Shown here piece after piece: positions 36,792 to 45,888 of a stretch of 64,000 nt of DNA. The translations under genes were made by a program, and so were the position numbers. Source of the DNA: Methanomassiliicoccales archaeon (lineage in GTDB: Archaea; Thermoplasmatota; Thermoplasmata; Methanomassiliicoccales; UBA472); assembly GCA_038740345.1 (NCBI GenBank), contig JAVYMA010000006.1:18846-82845 (forward strand), read 5' to 3'. The notes below the pieces were generated by a model. It searched no databases and was not told where the DNA came from. It was given only the letters and a program-made list of their open reading frames with translations. Position 1 is the stretch's first letter. The number at the start of each line of letters is the position of its first letter.

Positions 36792-37898
36792 ATGAGCCTG
36801 GATGAGCAAACCTCCAAAGAGTGTGAGATCAAACCGCTTCAGGATAGTACAACTGAAAATGTTCGAAGAGTGGCTATTATAGGATCTGGAATAGCTGGCT
36901 TGTGCGCTGCACTGAGCCTCGGGGAGAGGGGAGTACCCTCCATCATAATCGAGAAGGAGCATGAATTGGGCGGGCTCTGCGCGCAGCTGAGCTGTAAGGG
37001 CGTGGAGCGATGCGTGCGATGCGATGTGTGCCTGGCAAGGGACAAGATAAAACTGGTCAGAGACTCGCCTGGGGTGGAGATAATTAAGGATGCGGAGGTT
37101 ATGGCGCTCGAGGGAAGGCCAGGGGATTTCATTCTCCGCCTTACCAAGTCATCCCAGTTGTTAGAGCTCAAAGTGGGGGCAGTCATATGCTCCGTCGGAG
37201 CTATTCCTTTCCATCCCCAATCGGACAGGAGGCTGGGATATGGTGAAGTAGCGGATGTCATCACCTCTTTAGAGATGGAGAAGGGATTGGCAAGCTCAGG
37301 CAGGATCCTTGTTCCATCCACCGCAAAGGAGCCCAGCAGCCTGGCCTTCGTCCAATGCGTAGGTTCGCGGGATGACAGACTGCGCGCCTCCTACTGTTCT
37401 AGCTATTGCTGTAAATCCTCTTTCAAGCTGGCACAAGCCGTCAAAACCAGGGTTCCCGCTTGCAGTGTAACCTTCTTTTATATGGACCTCAGGCTGCAGG
37501 ACCCTAGGGAGAACATCAGGCTATGGGCTTCCCTTCAGGAGAATGTGGAACTCATAAGATCGAGGCCTTCGGAGATCCTTAGGGGCGAGGACGGTAGGCC
37601 ATTGGTCCGCTTCGTCCGAGAGGATGAGAGTATCGTCGAAGAGCGTTCTTTTGATCTGGTGGTCCTTGCTACGGGGCTTCGGCCAGTAACGAACGCAAGA
37701 AAATTGAGCGCAGCGTTGGGGATTGAACTTGATGCGTTCGGTTTCATCTCCACGAGCACATACGACAGGTGGTGCTCGAGCAGAGCTGGTGTTTTCGTCG
37801 CGGGTTCCTGCGCGGGCCCCAAGGATATCGTGGCCAGCGCGGAGGATGGAGCAGCCGCGGCTAGCAGGGCAATAGCTCTTCTGGAGGGTCGCTCATGA
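36792..37898 (+). CDS. hdrA: HdrA-like FAD/iron-sulfur oxidoreductase subunit
   Basis: A 368-residue protein of the heterodisulfide reductase subunit A family. FAD-binding motif VAIIGSGIAGLCAALSL at about residue 27, an HdrA-type Cys insert CKGVERCVRCDVCLA near 70-85, and VQCVGSRDDRLRASYCSSYCC near 195. It lacks the N-terminal domain and C-terminal ferredoxin of full HdrA. HdrA bifurcates electrons in methanogens and acetogens. Start ATG 36792 (a GTG precedes it at 36789). Its stop overlaps the next gene by four nt. Confidence 0.85.
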   Translation: MSLDEQTSKECEIKPLQDSTTENVRRVAIIGSGIAGLCAALSLGERGVPSIIIEKEHELGGLCAQLSCKGVERCVRCDVCLARDKIKLVRDSPGVEIIKDAEVMALEGRPGDFILRLTKSSQLLELKVGAVICSVGAIPFHPQSDRRLGYGEVADVITSLEMEKGLASSGRILVPSTAKEPSSLAFVQCVGSRDDRLRASYCSSYCCKSSFKLAQAVKTRVPACSVTFFYMDLRLQDPRENIRLWASLQENVELIRSRPSEILRGEDGRPLVRFVREDESIVEERSFDLVVLATGLRPVTNARKLSAALGIELDAFGFISTSTYDRWCSSRAGVFVAGSCAGPKDIVASAEDGAAAASRAIALLEGRS

Positions 37899-39481
37899 GC
37901 GATGAGTGTGTATATGTTATGGTGTGCTCATGGGCAGGAGGAGAGCGACCCCCCTTCCAGGTGCAAGAGCTGGTTGAATATGCGGCAGGGCTAAAGGGAG
38001 TCGCTGCTGCCTTTCTCATCCCTCGATTGTGCAAGAGCGAGGGCAGGGAGCAGGCGCGTGCTTTACTGAAAAACTCCAAGGCTAACAGAGTGGTGTTGGT
38101 TGGTTGTCACGATTCAGGATTTAGAGCAGAATTCGCCAAGCTGATGGAAGGATCAGGCTTGAGTCCATACGGTCTCGAAATTGCGAACGTTAGGGAATTG
38201 GCTGCCTACATCCATCCGCCGGAGGCGGCGTTAAGAAAGGCCAAGGCCATGATGGCCGCCGCGGTGGAAAAGATGAGGGCCTGGAATCCGCCGCCCACTT
38301 TCCTAGAGGGAAGAACTTTGCGCAGGGTGGCCGTCATAGGGAGTGGTCTTACCGCCACCTTGGCTTCGCGAGAACTGGTAGCTCAAGGCTTGGAAGTGGA
38401 AGTGATCGTCCCGAAGAATCAGATCAGCACCCCCCCCTCCTATATCTTTGCTGATGAGAAGGAGATGAAAAGAGGTCATAGCACATTAAAAGAGTTGGAA
38501 GCTAAGGTTAAAGTACTGTGGGGCAAGAGAGTCATCCGCTGTGAGGGTGTACCAGGAGATTTTGAGCTGGAGATGGAAAGCGCGGAAGGCATTTCCCGAG
38601 CCCGCTACGGGGCTATCATCCTAGCTCCAGAACCTTGCTTGGAGCTCAGGGACCTAGAGGGGAGACCAGTTCAGGAGAGTAGGATGGCGAATTCTAATCA
38701 CATTTCGATCGTGGTCTTGCCCGGAGGCAGGAGTTCCGGCACGGATTGTTCCTGCATCTCTCCGCGCGCCACGCTATTCGCCCTGAAGGCCAAGGCGAAC
38801 GCGTCGAACCTGAGCATCTCGCTCTTAGGAAGGGAATTAAGGGCGATGGGAAAGATGGAGGCGTTGCAGCGCCAGGCCCAATGCCTGGGGGTTACGTTCT
38901 ATAGACTTCAAGGGGAGGTGCATTGGCAGGGCTCGGGGCCATATGAGATTAGCTTCCAGGATTCGCTATTAGGGCCAATCCGCTTGAAGGCAGATTTGGT
39001 GCTCAGGGACAGCATCACCAATGCGGAGGCGGAAGAACTCGCTAGGATATTCAAACTTCCCCTGGATGACAAGGGTGACATCCTACGGATGGATTCTAGG
39101 CTCAGACCAGGTGAGACGGTCAGGGCTGGGATATTGGCGTGTCGATACCGCCTAGGCAATATGTTATTCGAAGACCTGGAGAGAGAGGCGGCTGCAGCCG
39201 CAGCGCGAGCGGCGGAGCTGCTTAAAGGGAATGCCCGGCGCGAGGGGGCGCTGGCGCAGGTTGACAAGGAAAAATGCTCGGCCTGCCTGAGCTGTGTGCG
39301 CATCTGCCCTTATTCCGCTCCGCGCATAGGGGAGGGAGGCAAGGCCGAAGTCATTCCAGAGTTATGCCAGGGTTGCGGAGCCTGCGCACCTCTCTGTCCC
39401 AGCCGCGCCATAGCGATGCATATGGACACTGAAGAGCAGATATACGCCCAAACCAGGGCGCTCTTGAGGTGCTTAGGATGA
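37895..39481 (+). CDS. hdrA: HdrA-like protein with C-terminal 2x[4Fe-4S] ferredoxin
   Basis: A 528-residue second HdrA-like protein. Residues 1-110 resemble the HdrA N-terminal domain (VQELVEYAAGLKGVAAAF, RVVLVGCHDSGFR) with most of its cysteines lost. A Rossmann motif VAVIGSGLTATLASREL follows at about 147, but the HdrA Cys insert is absent, so flavin and cluster binding here is doubtful. The C-terminus has two 4Fe-4S motifs (CSACLSCVRICP and CQGCGACAPLCP). Together with the preceding gene it may recreate a complete HdrA from complementary parts. ATGA overlap with both neighbours. Confidence 0.8.
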   Translation: MSDECVYVMVCSWAGGERPPFQVQELVEYAAGLKGVAAAFLIPRLCKSEGREQARALLKNSKANRVVLVGCHDSGFRAEFAKLMEGSGLSPYGLEIANVRELAAYIHPPEAALRKAKAMMAAAVEKMRAWNPPPTFLEGRTLRRVAVIGSGLTATLASRELVAQGLEVEVIVPKNQISTPPSYIFADEKEMKRGHSTLKELEAKVKVLWGKRVIRCEGVPGDFELEMESAEGISRARYGAIILAPEPCLELRDLEGRPVQESRMANSNHISIVVLPGGRSSGTDCSCISPRATLFALKAKANASNLSISLLGRELRAMGKMEALQRQAQCLGVTFYRLQGEVHWQGSGPYEISFQDSLLGPIRLKADLVLRDSITNAEAEELARIFKLPLDDKGDILRMDSRLRPGETVRAGILACRYRLGNMLFEDLEREAAAAAARAAELLKGNARREGALAQVDKEKCSACLSCVRICPYSAPRIGEGGKAEVIPELCQGCGACAPLCPSRAIAMHMDTEEQIYAQTRALLRCLG

Positions 39482-39879
39482 GGATAATAGGCTTCGTGTG
39501 CGAGCACGGCGGCGCATCAGCTTTTCGTCTGGCAGGAGAACGCAAGCTAGAGTTGCCCACGGAGGTCGCTCTCATCTCATTGCCATGTTTAGGGAGGCTG
39601 GACGTGATGCACATCCTTAGGGCTTTCCGAGAAGGAGCGGACGCAGTTTTCGTGGCGGGATGCCTGGAGGGCAATTGCCATCATTTATATGGCAACATAG
39701 AAGCAGCCAAGAGGGTGGAACAGGCCAAGCGCATCCTTGAGCAAGTGGGCTTGGGGAAAGAGAGGCTAGAGATGTTCCATCTCTCCTCGGACCAATCGTG
39801 GAAAGCGAAGGAGGTGGCCGAACTCATGCTCGAACGAGCTAAGGAGATAGGGGAGAGCCCGTTGGGGGTAAGAGGATGA
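39478..39879 (+). CDS. mvhD: MvhD-like iron-sulfur subunit
   Basis: A 133-residue protein matching MvhD/FrhD-type subunits, which carry a 2Fe-2S cluster and pass electrons to HdrA. Seen motifs: GFVCEHGGASA (Cys8), SLPCLGRLD (Cys37), AGCLEGNCHHLYGN (Cys62, Cys67). The family's first CxxC is reduced to a single Cys here. ATG at 39478 overlaps the previous TGA, and its end overlaps metV by four nt. Confidence 0.82.
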   Translation: MRIIGFVCEHGGASAFRLAGERKLELPTEVALISLPCLGRLDVMHILRAFREGADAVFVAGCLEGNCHHLYGNIEAAKRVEQAKRILEQVGLGKERLEMFHLSSDQSWKAKEVAELMLERAKEIGESPLGVRG

Positions 39880-40580
39880 TCGTAGGGGAGCAGAAGCCTC
39901 TGGAAGAGATCTTCAGGATGCTTTCGGGCCATGAGCGCATCCTTGTCGCGGGATGCCGTTCCTGTGTGGCGGTGTGCCATGCGGGGGGAGAGAAGGAAGT
40001 ATCCATCCTGGCCGAGGCCTTGCGCCTTCGTGCCAGCCTTGCTAATCACCCCTGGAAGGTGGAAGAGATCACGGTGGAGAGGCAGTGCGAGCGAGAGTGG
40101 GTGGAGGCCATGGGGCCATTGGTAAAAGGCAAAGATGCCGTGCTCTCCCTGGCCTGTGGGGTTGGGGCGCAAACCGTGCAGGTGCTCTATCCTAGGATCA
40201 GGGTGTTGCCAGGTTTGAACACCAGTCACATGGGCGCGCCTGATATGCCTGGAGTCTTCGTGGAGAAATGCGGCGGTTGCGGTGATTGTCTCCTCCACCT
40301 AACCGGTGGCATATGTCCCATCGCCCGTTGTGCCAAGAGCCTGCTAAATGGTCCTTGCGGGGGCTCCCAGAATGGCAGGTGCGAGATCTCTCCTGAAGTG
40401 CCGTGCGCCTGGGATCAGATCGTGCGCAGCCTGGAGGCAATGGGCAGGTCGGACCTGCTCGAGGAGCCCATACCTCCCAAGAGCTGGTTGACAGCCAGGG
40501 ATGGGGGGCCGCGCAGGACGGTGATCCCAACAGCGGTCATCAGCGAGGAGCAAAGGAAGATGAAGGGGGAGAGGCCTTGA
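39876..40580 (+). CDS. metV: Methylenetetrahydrofolate reductase iron-sulfur subunit MetV
   Basis: A 234-residue zinc/4Fe-4S protein matching the MTHFR C-terminal family found as MetV in acetogens. Cys motifs: AGCRSCVAVCHAGG near residue 27, LACGVGAQTV at about 93, and CGGCGDC...CPIARCAKSLLNGPCGG at 133-165. MetV partners MetF and links it to an electron donor complex. Overlaps both mvhD and metF. Confidence 0.9.
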   Translation: MIVGEQKPLEEIFRMLSGHERILVAGCRSCVAVCHAGGEKEVSILAEALRLRASLANHPWKVEEITVERQCEREWVEAMGPLVKGKDAVLSLACGVGAQTVQVLYPRIRVLPGLNTSHMGAPDMPGVFVEKCGGCGDCLLHLTGGICPIARCAKSLLNGPCGGSQNGRCEISPEVPCAWDQIVRSLEAMGRSDLLEEPIPPKSWLTARDGGPRRTVIPTAVISEEQRKMKGERP

Positions 40581-41488
40581 GGTCAGGCAGCAACCTGGAG
40601 CAAGCATTGGAGTCAGGAAGATTCGCGGTGACGGCGGAGATAGGCCCTCCAAGATCGGCCAGTGCAGAGAGGATAAGGACGCATGCCAGGCAAATGAAGG
40701 GATGCGCCGATGCCTTCAACCTCACCGATAACCAGACGGCCATGTCGCGCATGTCGTCCATAGCTTGCGCCGTGGTGCTGCTGCAGGATGGCCTAGAGCC
40801 TGTGGTGCAGATGACCTGCCGCGATCGCAACCGCATCGCCTTGCAGGGCGACGTCCTGGGAGCGAGCGCCCTTGGCGTGCGCAACATATTGTGCTTGAGC
40901 GGTGACCACCAGACCTTCGGCAGCATGAAGGAGGCCAAGAATGTATACGATCTGGACTCGATCCAGCTGCTTATGGTTCTGCGACGGATGCGGGATGAGG
41001 GCAAGCTCTGGAGCGGAGACGAGCTGGAGGTCGCCCCTAAGCTGTTTCTAGGTGCTGCAGCCAATCCTTTCGCCGACCCCTTTGAATATCGCGTGATCAG
41101 GCTGGCGAAGAAAATCAAGGCAGGAGCTGACTTCATCCAGACCCAGAGTATCTACGATATGCAGCGCTTCGAGCGCTGGATGTCATTGGTGCGGGAGAAA
41201 GGCCTGCACCAGAAGGTGCATATCCTGGCGGGAGTCATGCCGCTCAAATCGCACAAGACCGCCCTGTACATGAAGAATAAAGTATCAGGCATGTGCGTGC
41301 CCGATTCGATAATAGATCGTCTAAGAAGGGCCAGCGATCCCAAGGAAGAAGGCATTCAAATGTGCGTGGAGCAGATACAGCATCTTAGGGACATCGAAGG
41401 GATAAGAGGCGTGCACATAATGGCGCCAGCGTGGGAGGAGAAGGTGCCAGAAATCGTGCGGCGAGCCGGTCTATCCTCAATTTCCTAA
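40577..41488 (+). CDS. metF: Methylenetetrahydrofolate reductase MetF
   Basis: A 303-residue TIM-barrel flavoprotein reducing methylene- to methyl-tetrahydrofolate. Motifs: VTAEIGPPRSASAERI (N-terminal strand with catalytic Glu), LTDNQTA, QMTCRDRNRIALQGD, and ILCLSGDHQTFG. The TTG at 40577 overlaps the metV TGA and has GGGGGAGAGG upstream; the frame upstream is only an overlap with metV. Last gene of the operon. Confidence 0.92.
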   Translation: MRSGSNLEQALESGRFAVTAEIGPPRSASAERIRTHARQMKGCADAFNLTDNQTAMSRMSSIACAVVLLQDGLEPVVQMTCRDRNRIALQGDVLGASALGVRNILCLSGDHQTFGSMKEAKNVYDLDSIQLLMVLRRMRDEGKLWSGDELEVAPKLFLGAAANPFADPFEYRVIRLAKKIKAGADFIQTQSIYDMQRFERWMSLVREKGLHQKVHILAGVMPLKSHKTALYMKNKVSGMCVPDSIIDRLRRASDPKEEGIQMCVEQIQHLRDIEGIRGVHIMAPAWEEKVPEIVRRAGLSSIS

Positions 41489-41631
41489 TCCTTGCGCGAA
41501 TGCAACTAGCATTTGCGCCATAGCCGAAAATTAGGATGTGAATTTTCTTAGCGAGTTTAGTTATACTTCTATGACCTGTAAATCGTGCAACTGAGATAAT
41601 ATAGCGAATTTATCGAGGGGAGTAGAGCTTC

Positions 41632-42774
41632 TTGGAAGAGGAGGGAGGGTGGCCAGTTCATGAATTGGAGGTTCTCAGAGAGGAGATAAGCAGGAGACTG
41701 GAGCGAGAGAGAGCAGTACTGGGCAGCATCAGAAGGACTAGAAAGTGGAGAGGGGTGGGATGGTGGCTGTCGTTCCTCCTATTCTCGGTTTCCTTGGTTC
41801 TCATTATCCTTCTCCCCAACGGTTTCATGCTCTGGGTGTTCTGTTCCTACCTGCTTGTTTCCCTGGCCTGGCTTATCCTCTTTCTCCCGACGAGTAAGAA
41901 AGAGGCTGGATTCCTTAGGCAGGAGAGATACCGCGGTAAAAAAGATTTAAAGGGGGCAGCGAAGGCCATAGCTAAAGGACGCAAAACGCTCATAACAGAG
42001 GTTTGGTTAGATGCTTTCCTATATGGGAACACCCTCTCGCTCTTCTCTGTCACATTACTCTTCAGTGTCAACATCGTTGGTGCATTTTATTTCGGGTTGA
42101 TGGAAAGAGCGTTGCCTCTGCAACTGTCGTTGATCATCATCGTGCAGGGCGCCGCAATCATACTCTTGCGATTCTTGCTTCTCATCTATCGCCCCTATGC
42201 TCACGGCACGTTCCGCATGCCTGAGAACTGGAAGGGCAGATTAACTGTTTCTCCGCAGCGGGGGAGGGTGGTCTTGGTGATCGCGTATTTAGCAGCGGTC
42301 TTTTTGGTGGTGGTCAGTGGCATCGTCGTGGTGCTTGGTTTCCTATTGCCTGGTGCCACCAGGAGCAGCGTCTGGAATTTCCTCGCCTCGAACAACTATT
42401 CCAATTCTTTAGCGCTGGTCCTTTTCTTCTTGATGATGTATTTCATCTGGCGCTTCCTCCTCTCAGTGATGAGCATTTATTTAGGGGAAGGCGTGGCGGC
42501 TAGCAGAGTGAGGAGGCTAGAGGAGGATGTGTTGGCGCCCTTGGATGAAGTCAGGCAGCGCCATGACGCAGGCAAGATTGACCAGGCGAAGTTGAAGAGT
42601 ATCCTTTCAGATTATCGCCGCATCGTCATCTTCGAGTTCGTGAAGCATGACTTGTTCGGCCTGGCCCCCGTATACCTGATAGCACCGGACATGAGGTTCT
42701 TGATGAGCAAGCAAGTCCTTGATGCCGTTACTCGGGCCGAAGGTGTCGGTGGAGCTCCTGGGAGGGTTATTTGA
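41632..42774 (+). CDS. Polytopic membrane protein, unknown family (paralog 1)
   Basis: A 380-residue integral membrane protein with about seven predicted transmembrane helices (for example WLSFLLFSVSLVLIILLPNG and VVLVIAYLAAVFLVVVSGI) between a basic-acidic N-terminal helix and a soluble C-terminal part. It shares LILFLPTS, a long C-terminal domain and the ending motif PVYLIAPDMRFLM with the next protein, so the two are tandem paralogs. TTG at 41632 has GGGGAG upstream. I recognise no family. Confidence 0.75.
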   Translation: MEEEGGWPVHELEVLREEISRRLERERAVLGSIRRTRKWRGVGWWLSFLLFSVSLVLIILLPNGFMLWVFCSYLLVSLAWLILFLPTSKKEAGFLRQERYRGKKDLKGAAKAIAKGRKTLITEVWLDAFLYGNTLSLFSVTLLFSVNIVGAFYFGLMERALPLQLSLIIIVQGAAIILLRFLLLIYRPYAHGTFRMPENWKGRLTVSPQRGRVVLVIAYLAAVFLVVVSGIVVVLGFLLPGATRSSVWNFLASNNYSNSLALVLFFLMMYFIWRFLLSVMSIYLGEGVAASRVRRLEEDVLAPLDEVRQRHDAGKIDQAKLKSILSDYRRIVIFEFVKHDLFGLAPVYLIAPDMRFLMSKQVLDAVTRAEGVGGAPGRVI

Positions 42775-42893
42775 TGATTTCGTCTCCTACTTCCATATTC
42801 TTTTTACTTTGGGCTTCGCCGAGGTGGTGGACGTTGAAGGATAAAGACATTCTGGAGGGAGGGAAGGAATTTGAAGAGAGGGAGGGCGAAGCC

Positions 42894-43967
42894 ATGGAGG
42901 GCACGGAGAGCTTTGAGGATTTGGTGAAAGGAGAGGTAGAGAGAGACCAAGCTCGTCTACACAAGTTGAAAGCCTCACAGCCTATTGCAAAAGCCGGATG
43001 GGGACTCGTCGCCCTGTTTTGGTTCATAGGTGTATTGATCATCATGCTCACAGAGGAGGGTTTGCTTCTCTGGCTGGTATGCGCTTTCCTGCTTTATTCC
43101 TTCAACTTCCTGATTCTCTTTTTACCTACTAGCAGGAGGAAGGAGAGGATGGAGATCCCCAAGCTTAGGGGTGAGGTGAAGCGCCCCGTCTCATATCTTC
43201 TCAAGTGCAAGAAGAGACTGGCCGTCGAGGTGGCCGCAGTGTTGCTTTTGGGAGGGCTCTATCCCCTGGCCCATGCCTTCTTCCTCCTTTTCGGGACTGG
43301 CCTGGCTTTTGCCTTATATTATGTAATCATCGCAGGGGCCTATGCCATGGAGTCGGCTGCAGTGGTGATATTCCAGATCGTTATCATATTGGGTTACTTC
43401 GGCCTCATTCTCTGGCTAAGGCCATTAGAGAGAGGGGTACTACGAAGGGCCAAGGATTTGAAGGCGACGATGGCCAAGATGCGATCCTCAGGCAGGCTAG
43501 CCTCTTTCCTCTTCCTTTCCAGCCTGAGCTTGATGGCCGCCGTGGTAGGTTTACTTGCTATAGGTGCCATCCTTTTCACTGGCATCTCCCTCAAGCTGGT
43601 CTACCAAGGGCTGACGGCAAGGCAAGGCGAAGCCCTGTTCGGCATCATCGTCATGCTCTCGATCCAACTGCTAATAATGCGTCAGTTCCAGACGGTCGCT
43701 AGCCATAGCACGGCCCAGAAATTCCTGGAGCAAAGACAAAGCATAGTGCGCCAAAAGGTGCTGATGCCACTGGAGAGAATGAATCCTGTTGACAGGGGGC
43801 ATGCGCCCCTCTCAACTGAGAGAATGAGCGATCTCAAGACTGCCTTTTACTCAGCTCACTTGTTCGACGTCTTCGAGCACAATTTTTTCGGCCGATGGCC
43901 CGTCTACGTCATAGGACCTCGGATCAAATTCCTACTCGATCACGATGCCCTAAAATATATGGAATAA
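42894..43967 (+). CDS. Polytopic membrane protein, unknown family (paralog 2)
   Basis: A 357-residue membrane protein of the same architecture as its neighbour: N-terminal charged helix, LILFLPTSRRKE after the first pair of helices, about seven helices in all, then a C-terminal cytoplasmic part ending LFDVFEHNFFGRWPVYVIG. ATG 42894 has GGAGGG about 7 nt upstream; an upstream in-frame start at 42771 overlaps the first gene's stop (ATGA-like) and would add 41 residues. Co-transcribed with paralog 1. Function unknown. Confidence 0.72.
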   Translation: MEGTESFEDLVKGEVERDQARLHKLKASQPIAKAGWGLVALFWFIGVLIIMLTEEGLLLWLVCAFLLYSFNFLILFLPTSRRKERMEIPKLRGEVKRPVSYLLKCKKRLAVEVAAVLLLGGLYPLAHAFFLLFGTGLAFALYYVIIAGAYAMESAAVVIFQIVIILGYFGLILWLRPLERGVLRRAKDLKATMAKMRSSGRLASFLFLSSLSLMAAVVGLLAIGAILFTGISLKLVYQGLTARQGEALFGIIVMLSIQLLIMRQFQTVASHSTAQKFLEQRQSIVRQKVLMPLERMNPVDRGHAPLSTERMSDLKTAFYSAHLFDVFEHNFFGRWPVYVIGPRIKFLLDHDALKYME

Positions 43968-44056
43968 AGTCAGACCCTTCTTCTCCCTACTTACCTTCAC
44001 TGGAAAGATAAATAAGCAAAGCACGCTAAACTACCCATCCAATAGGTGCTCAGTGA

Positions 44057-44281
44057 ATGGCGCAGATTGATATAGATTGCAAAGGTCAGACATGTCCTGT
44101 CCCCCTGGTGGAAGTGAGGAAGGCGCTGAGAAAGGCGGCAAAAGGCGATATCATCCAGGTGGTGGGGACTCATCCCGCGTCCAAAAAGGAGATACCCATG
44201 GCCGTGGAGGCCTCGGGGGATGAGCTGCTGGAGATCAAAGAGCAAGGGAACGTCTGGACCATACGCATAAGGAAGAGGTGA
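44057..44281 (+). CDS. tusA: TusA/SirA-like sulfur carrier protein
   Basis: A 74-residue TusA-family protein with the CPxP motif (GQTCPVPLVEVRKAL) whose Cys accepts persulfide sulfur. It starts a sulfur-transfer operon with DsrE-like, IscS and IscU genes 4 nt or less apart. A TATA-like gataaataag lies at about 44007. Symbol follows family usage. Confidence 0.9.
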   Translation: MAQIDIDCKGQTCPVPLVEVRKALRKAAKGDIIQVVGTHPASKKEIPMAVEASGDELLEIKEQGNVWTIRIRKR

Positions 44282-44285
44282 TGAA

Positions 44286-44705
44286 TTGCCTGGTAAGGCC
44301 ACGATAATTGTGCACAGCGGGGATATGGACAAGGTAATGAGCGCGCTCATCATCGGGAATGGCGCTCTCTCCATGGGGATGGAGGCATCCCTTTATTTCA
44401 CCTTTTGGGGATTGCAGAGATTGAAGAAGGATGGTTTGGAAAAGGGGAAACTATCGAAAATGAACATGCTCGGCCTCGGCAAGGCGATGGTAAGGTCGAA
44501 GATGAGGAAAGCGAATGTGGCCAGCATGGAGAAGCTGATGAAGGACTTCAAGGAGCTGGGCGGCAAGATAATCGCCTGCGAGATGACCATGGAGATCATG
44601 GGCATCAAGAAAGAGGACTTGCGGCTGGAGTGGATTGACGACTTCGGGGCCGTGGGCACATACGTCGAGGAGGCCAGGAAGTCCGAGATCACCTTGTTCA
44701 TCTGA
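44286..44705 (+). CDS. DsrE-like (peroxiredoxin-family) sulfur carrier
   Basis: A 139-residue DsrE-superfamily protein: IIVHSGDMDKVMSALIIGNGA, MGMEASLYFTFWGLQRL and VGTYVEEARKSEITLFI are typical of the NADH-like fold of this family. The conserved Cys is in IIACEMTME (about residue 97). These proteins relay sulfur with TusA. The TTG at 44286 begins 4 nt after tusA. Confidence 0.85.
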   Translation: MPGKATIIVHSGDMDKVMSALIIGNGALSMGMEASLYFTFWGLQRLKKDGLEKGKLSKMNMLGLGKAMVRSKMRKANVASMEKLMKDFKELGGKIIACEMTMEIMGIKKEDLRLEWIDDFGAVGTYVEEARKSEITLFI

Positions 44706-44715
44706 GGTGCCTATC

Positions 44716-45888
44716 ATGCCCGAGATAATCTACATGGACAATGCTGCCTCCACCAGGATGGATGAGAGAGTGCTGGAGGCCATGCGGCCGTACTTCTTCG
44801 ACTCCTATGCCGTGGCCACCTCTGAGTTCGGTCATTCCATGGGAATAGAGGCCAAAGAGGCATTGGAGGATGCTAGGCAAAGGCTGGCCAAACAGATTAA
44901 TGCTTTCCCCGAGGAGATCGTTCTCACCTCAGGGGACACGGAATCGTCCAACCTGGCGCTGAAGGGCATCGCCTTGTCCTTGGCGGGAAAGAAGGGAAAG
45001 CACCTCGTGACCACCAAGATCGAGGATTTCCCCGTGCTCAACAGTGCCCGCGCCTTGGAGAGGCAAGGGTTGAAGGTGACCTACCTACCTGTGGATGGCC
45101 ATGGCCTGGTGGATATGAACGAGTTGGAGAAGGCCATCACCAGTGAGACGATATTGGTCTCGGTGCAGCATTCTAATCAGGAGATCGGCACGGTCCAAGA
45201 TATAAAGACCATAGGCAGCATATGTCATGAGAAGGGTACGCTCTTCCACACTGATGCCACTCACACCTTCAGACGCTTACCTCATGACCTGTCCAAGCTG
45301 CCCGTGGACCTCATGACTTTCTCAGCGCATACCATTCACGGGCCCAAAGGCATAGGAGCGCTGTACGTGCGCAAGGGCACGCCTTTGGGCAAATGGATGG
45401 ATGGGGGTTTCCAGGAGAATAATCTACGTGCAGGGTTGGAGAACATCCCTGGGGCCGTGGGCTTCGCCCGAGCGGCAGAACTGGTCACCCAGGAGGAGAA
45501 TGAGAGGTTGAGAGTCATTCGCGATAGGCTGATAGACCGCTTGCTGTCAGAGGTGCCTTCCACCACCTTGAACGGCCATAGGGAGAAGAGGGTGCCGCAG
45601 AATGCCAACATCACCTTCCATTTCGTGGAGGGCGAGTCCATAACACTGCATTTGGACATGAAAGGAATCGAGGTCTCAACGGGCTCGGCCTGCTTCTCCC
45701 GCTCATTGGAAGCCAGCCACGTGATAATGGGTATAGGCGGGGACCATGAAAGGGCGCACGGTTCCATCCGCTATTCCCTTGGCCGCTATAACACCATGGA
45801 GCAGGCCGATAAGGTGGTGGAGGCTATGAAGGAAATAGTGGCGAGGCTGCGAGAGATCAGCCCATTGAGGAAGGAGGGGAGCGCATGA
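44716..45888 (+). CDS. iscS: Cysteine desulfurase (IscS/NifS)
   Basis: A 390-residue PLP enzyme releasing sulfur from cysteine. Motifs: YMDNAASTRMDERVLEAM, HTDATHTF (PLP contact), FSAHTIHGPKGIGALYVRKG (Schiff-base Lys) and STGSACFSRSLEASHV (persulfide Cys). The ATG at 44716 matches the conserved N-terminus. In an operon with tusA, dsrE and iscU; overlaps iscU by four nt. Confidence 0.95.
   Translation: MPEIIYMDNAASTRMDERVLEAMRPYFFDSYAVATSEFGHSMGIEAKEALEDARQRLAKQINAFPEEIVLTSGDTESSNLALKGIALSLAGKKGKHLVTTKIEDFPVLNSARALERQGLKVTYLPVDGHGLVDMNELEKAITSETILVSVQHSNQEIGTVQDIKTIGSICHEKGTLFHTDATHTFRRLPHDLSKLPVDLMTFSAHTIHGPKGIGALYVRKGTPLGKWMDGGFQENNLRAGLENIPGAVGFARAAELVTQEENERLRVIRDRLIDRLLSEVPSTTLNGHREKRVPQNANITFHFVEGESITLHLDMKGIEVSTGSACFSRSLEASHVIMGIGGDHERAHGSIRYSLGRYNTMEQADKVVEAMKEIVARLREISPLRKEGSA

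Noticed and set aside
40403..40576. Upstream extension of the metF frame inside metV
   Set aside because: The reading frame continues upstream only because it overlaps metV; the TTG at 40577 with a good ribosome-binding site and the family N-terminus fit better.
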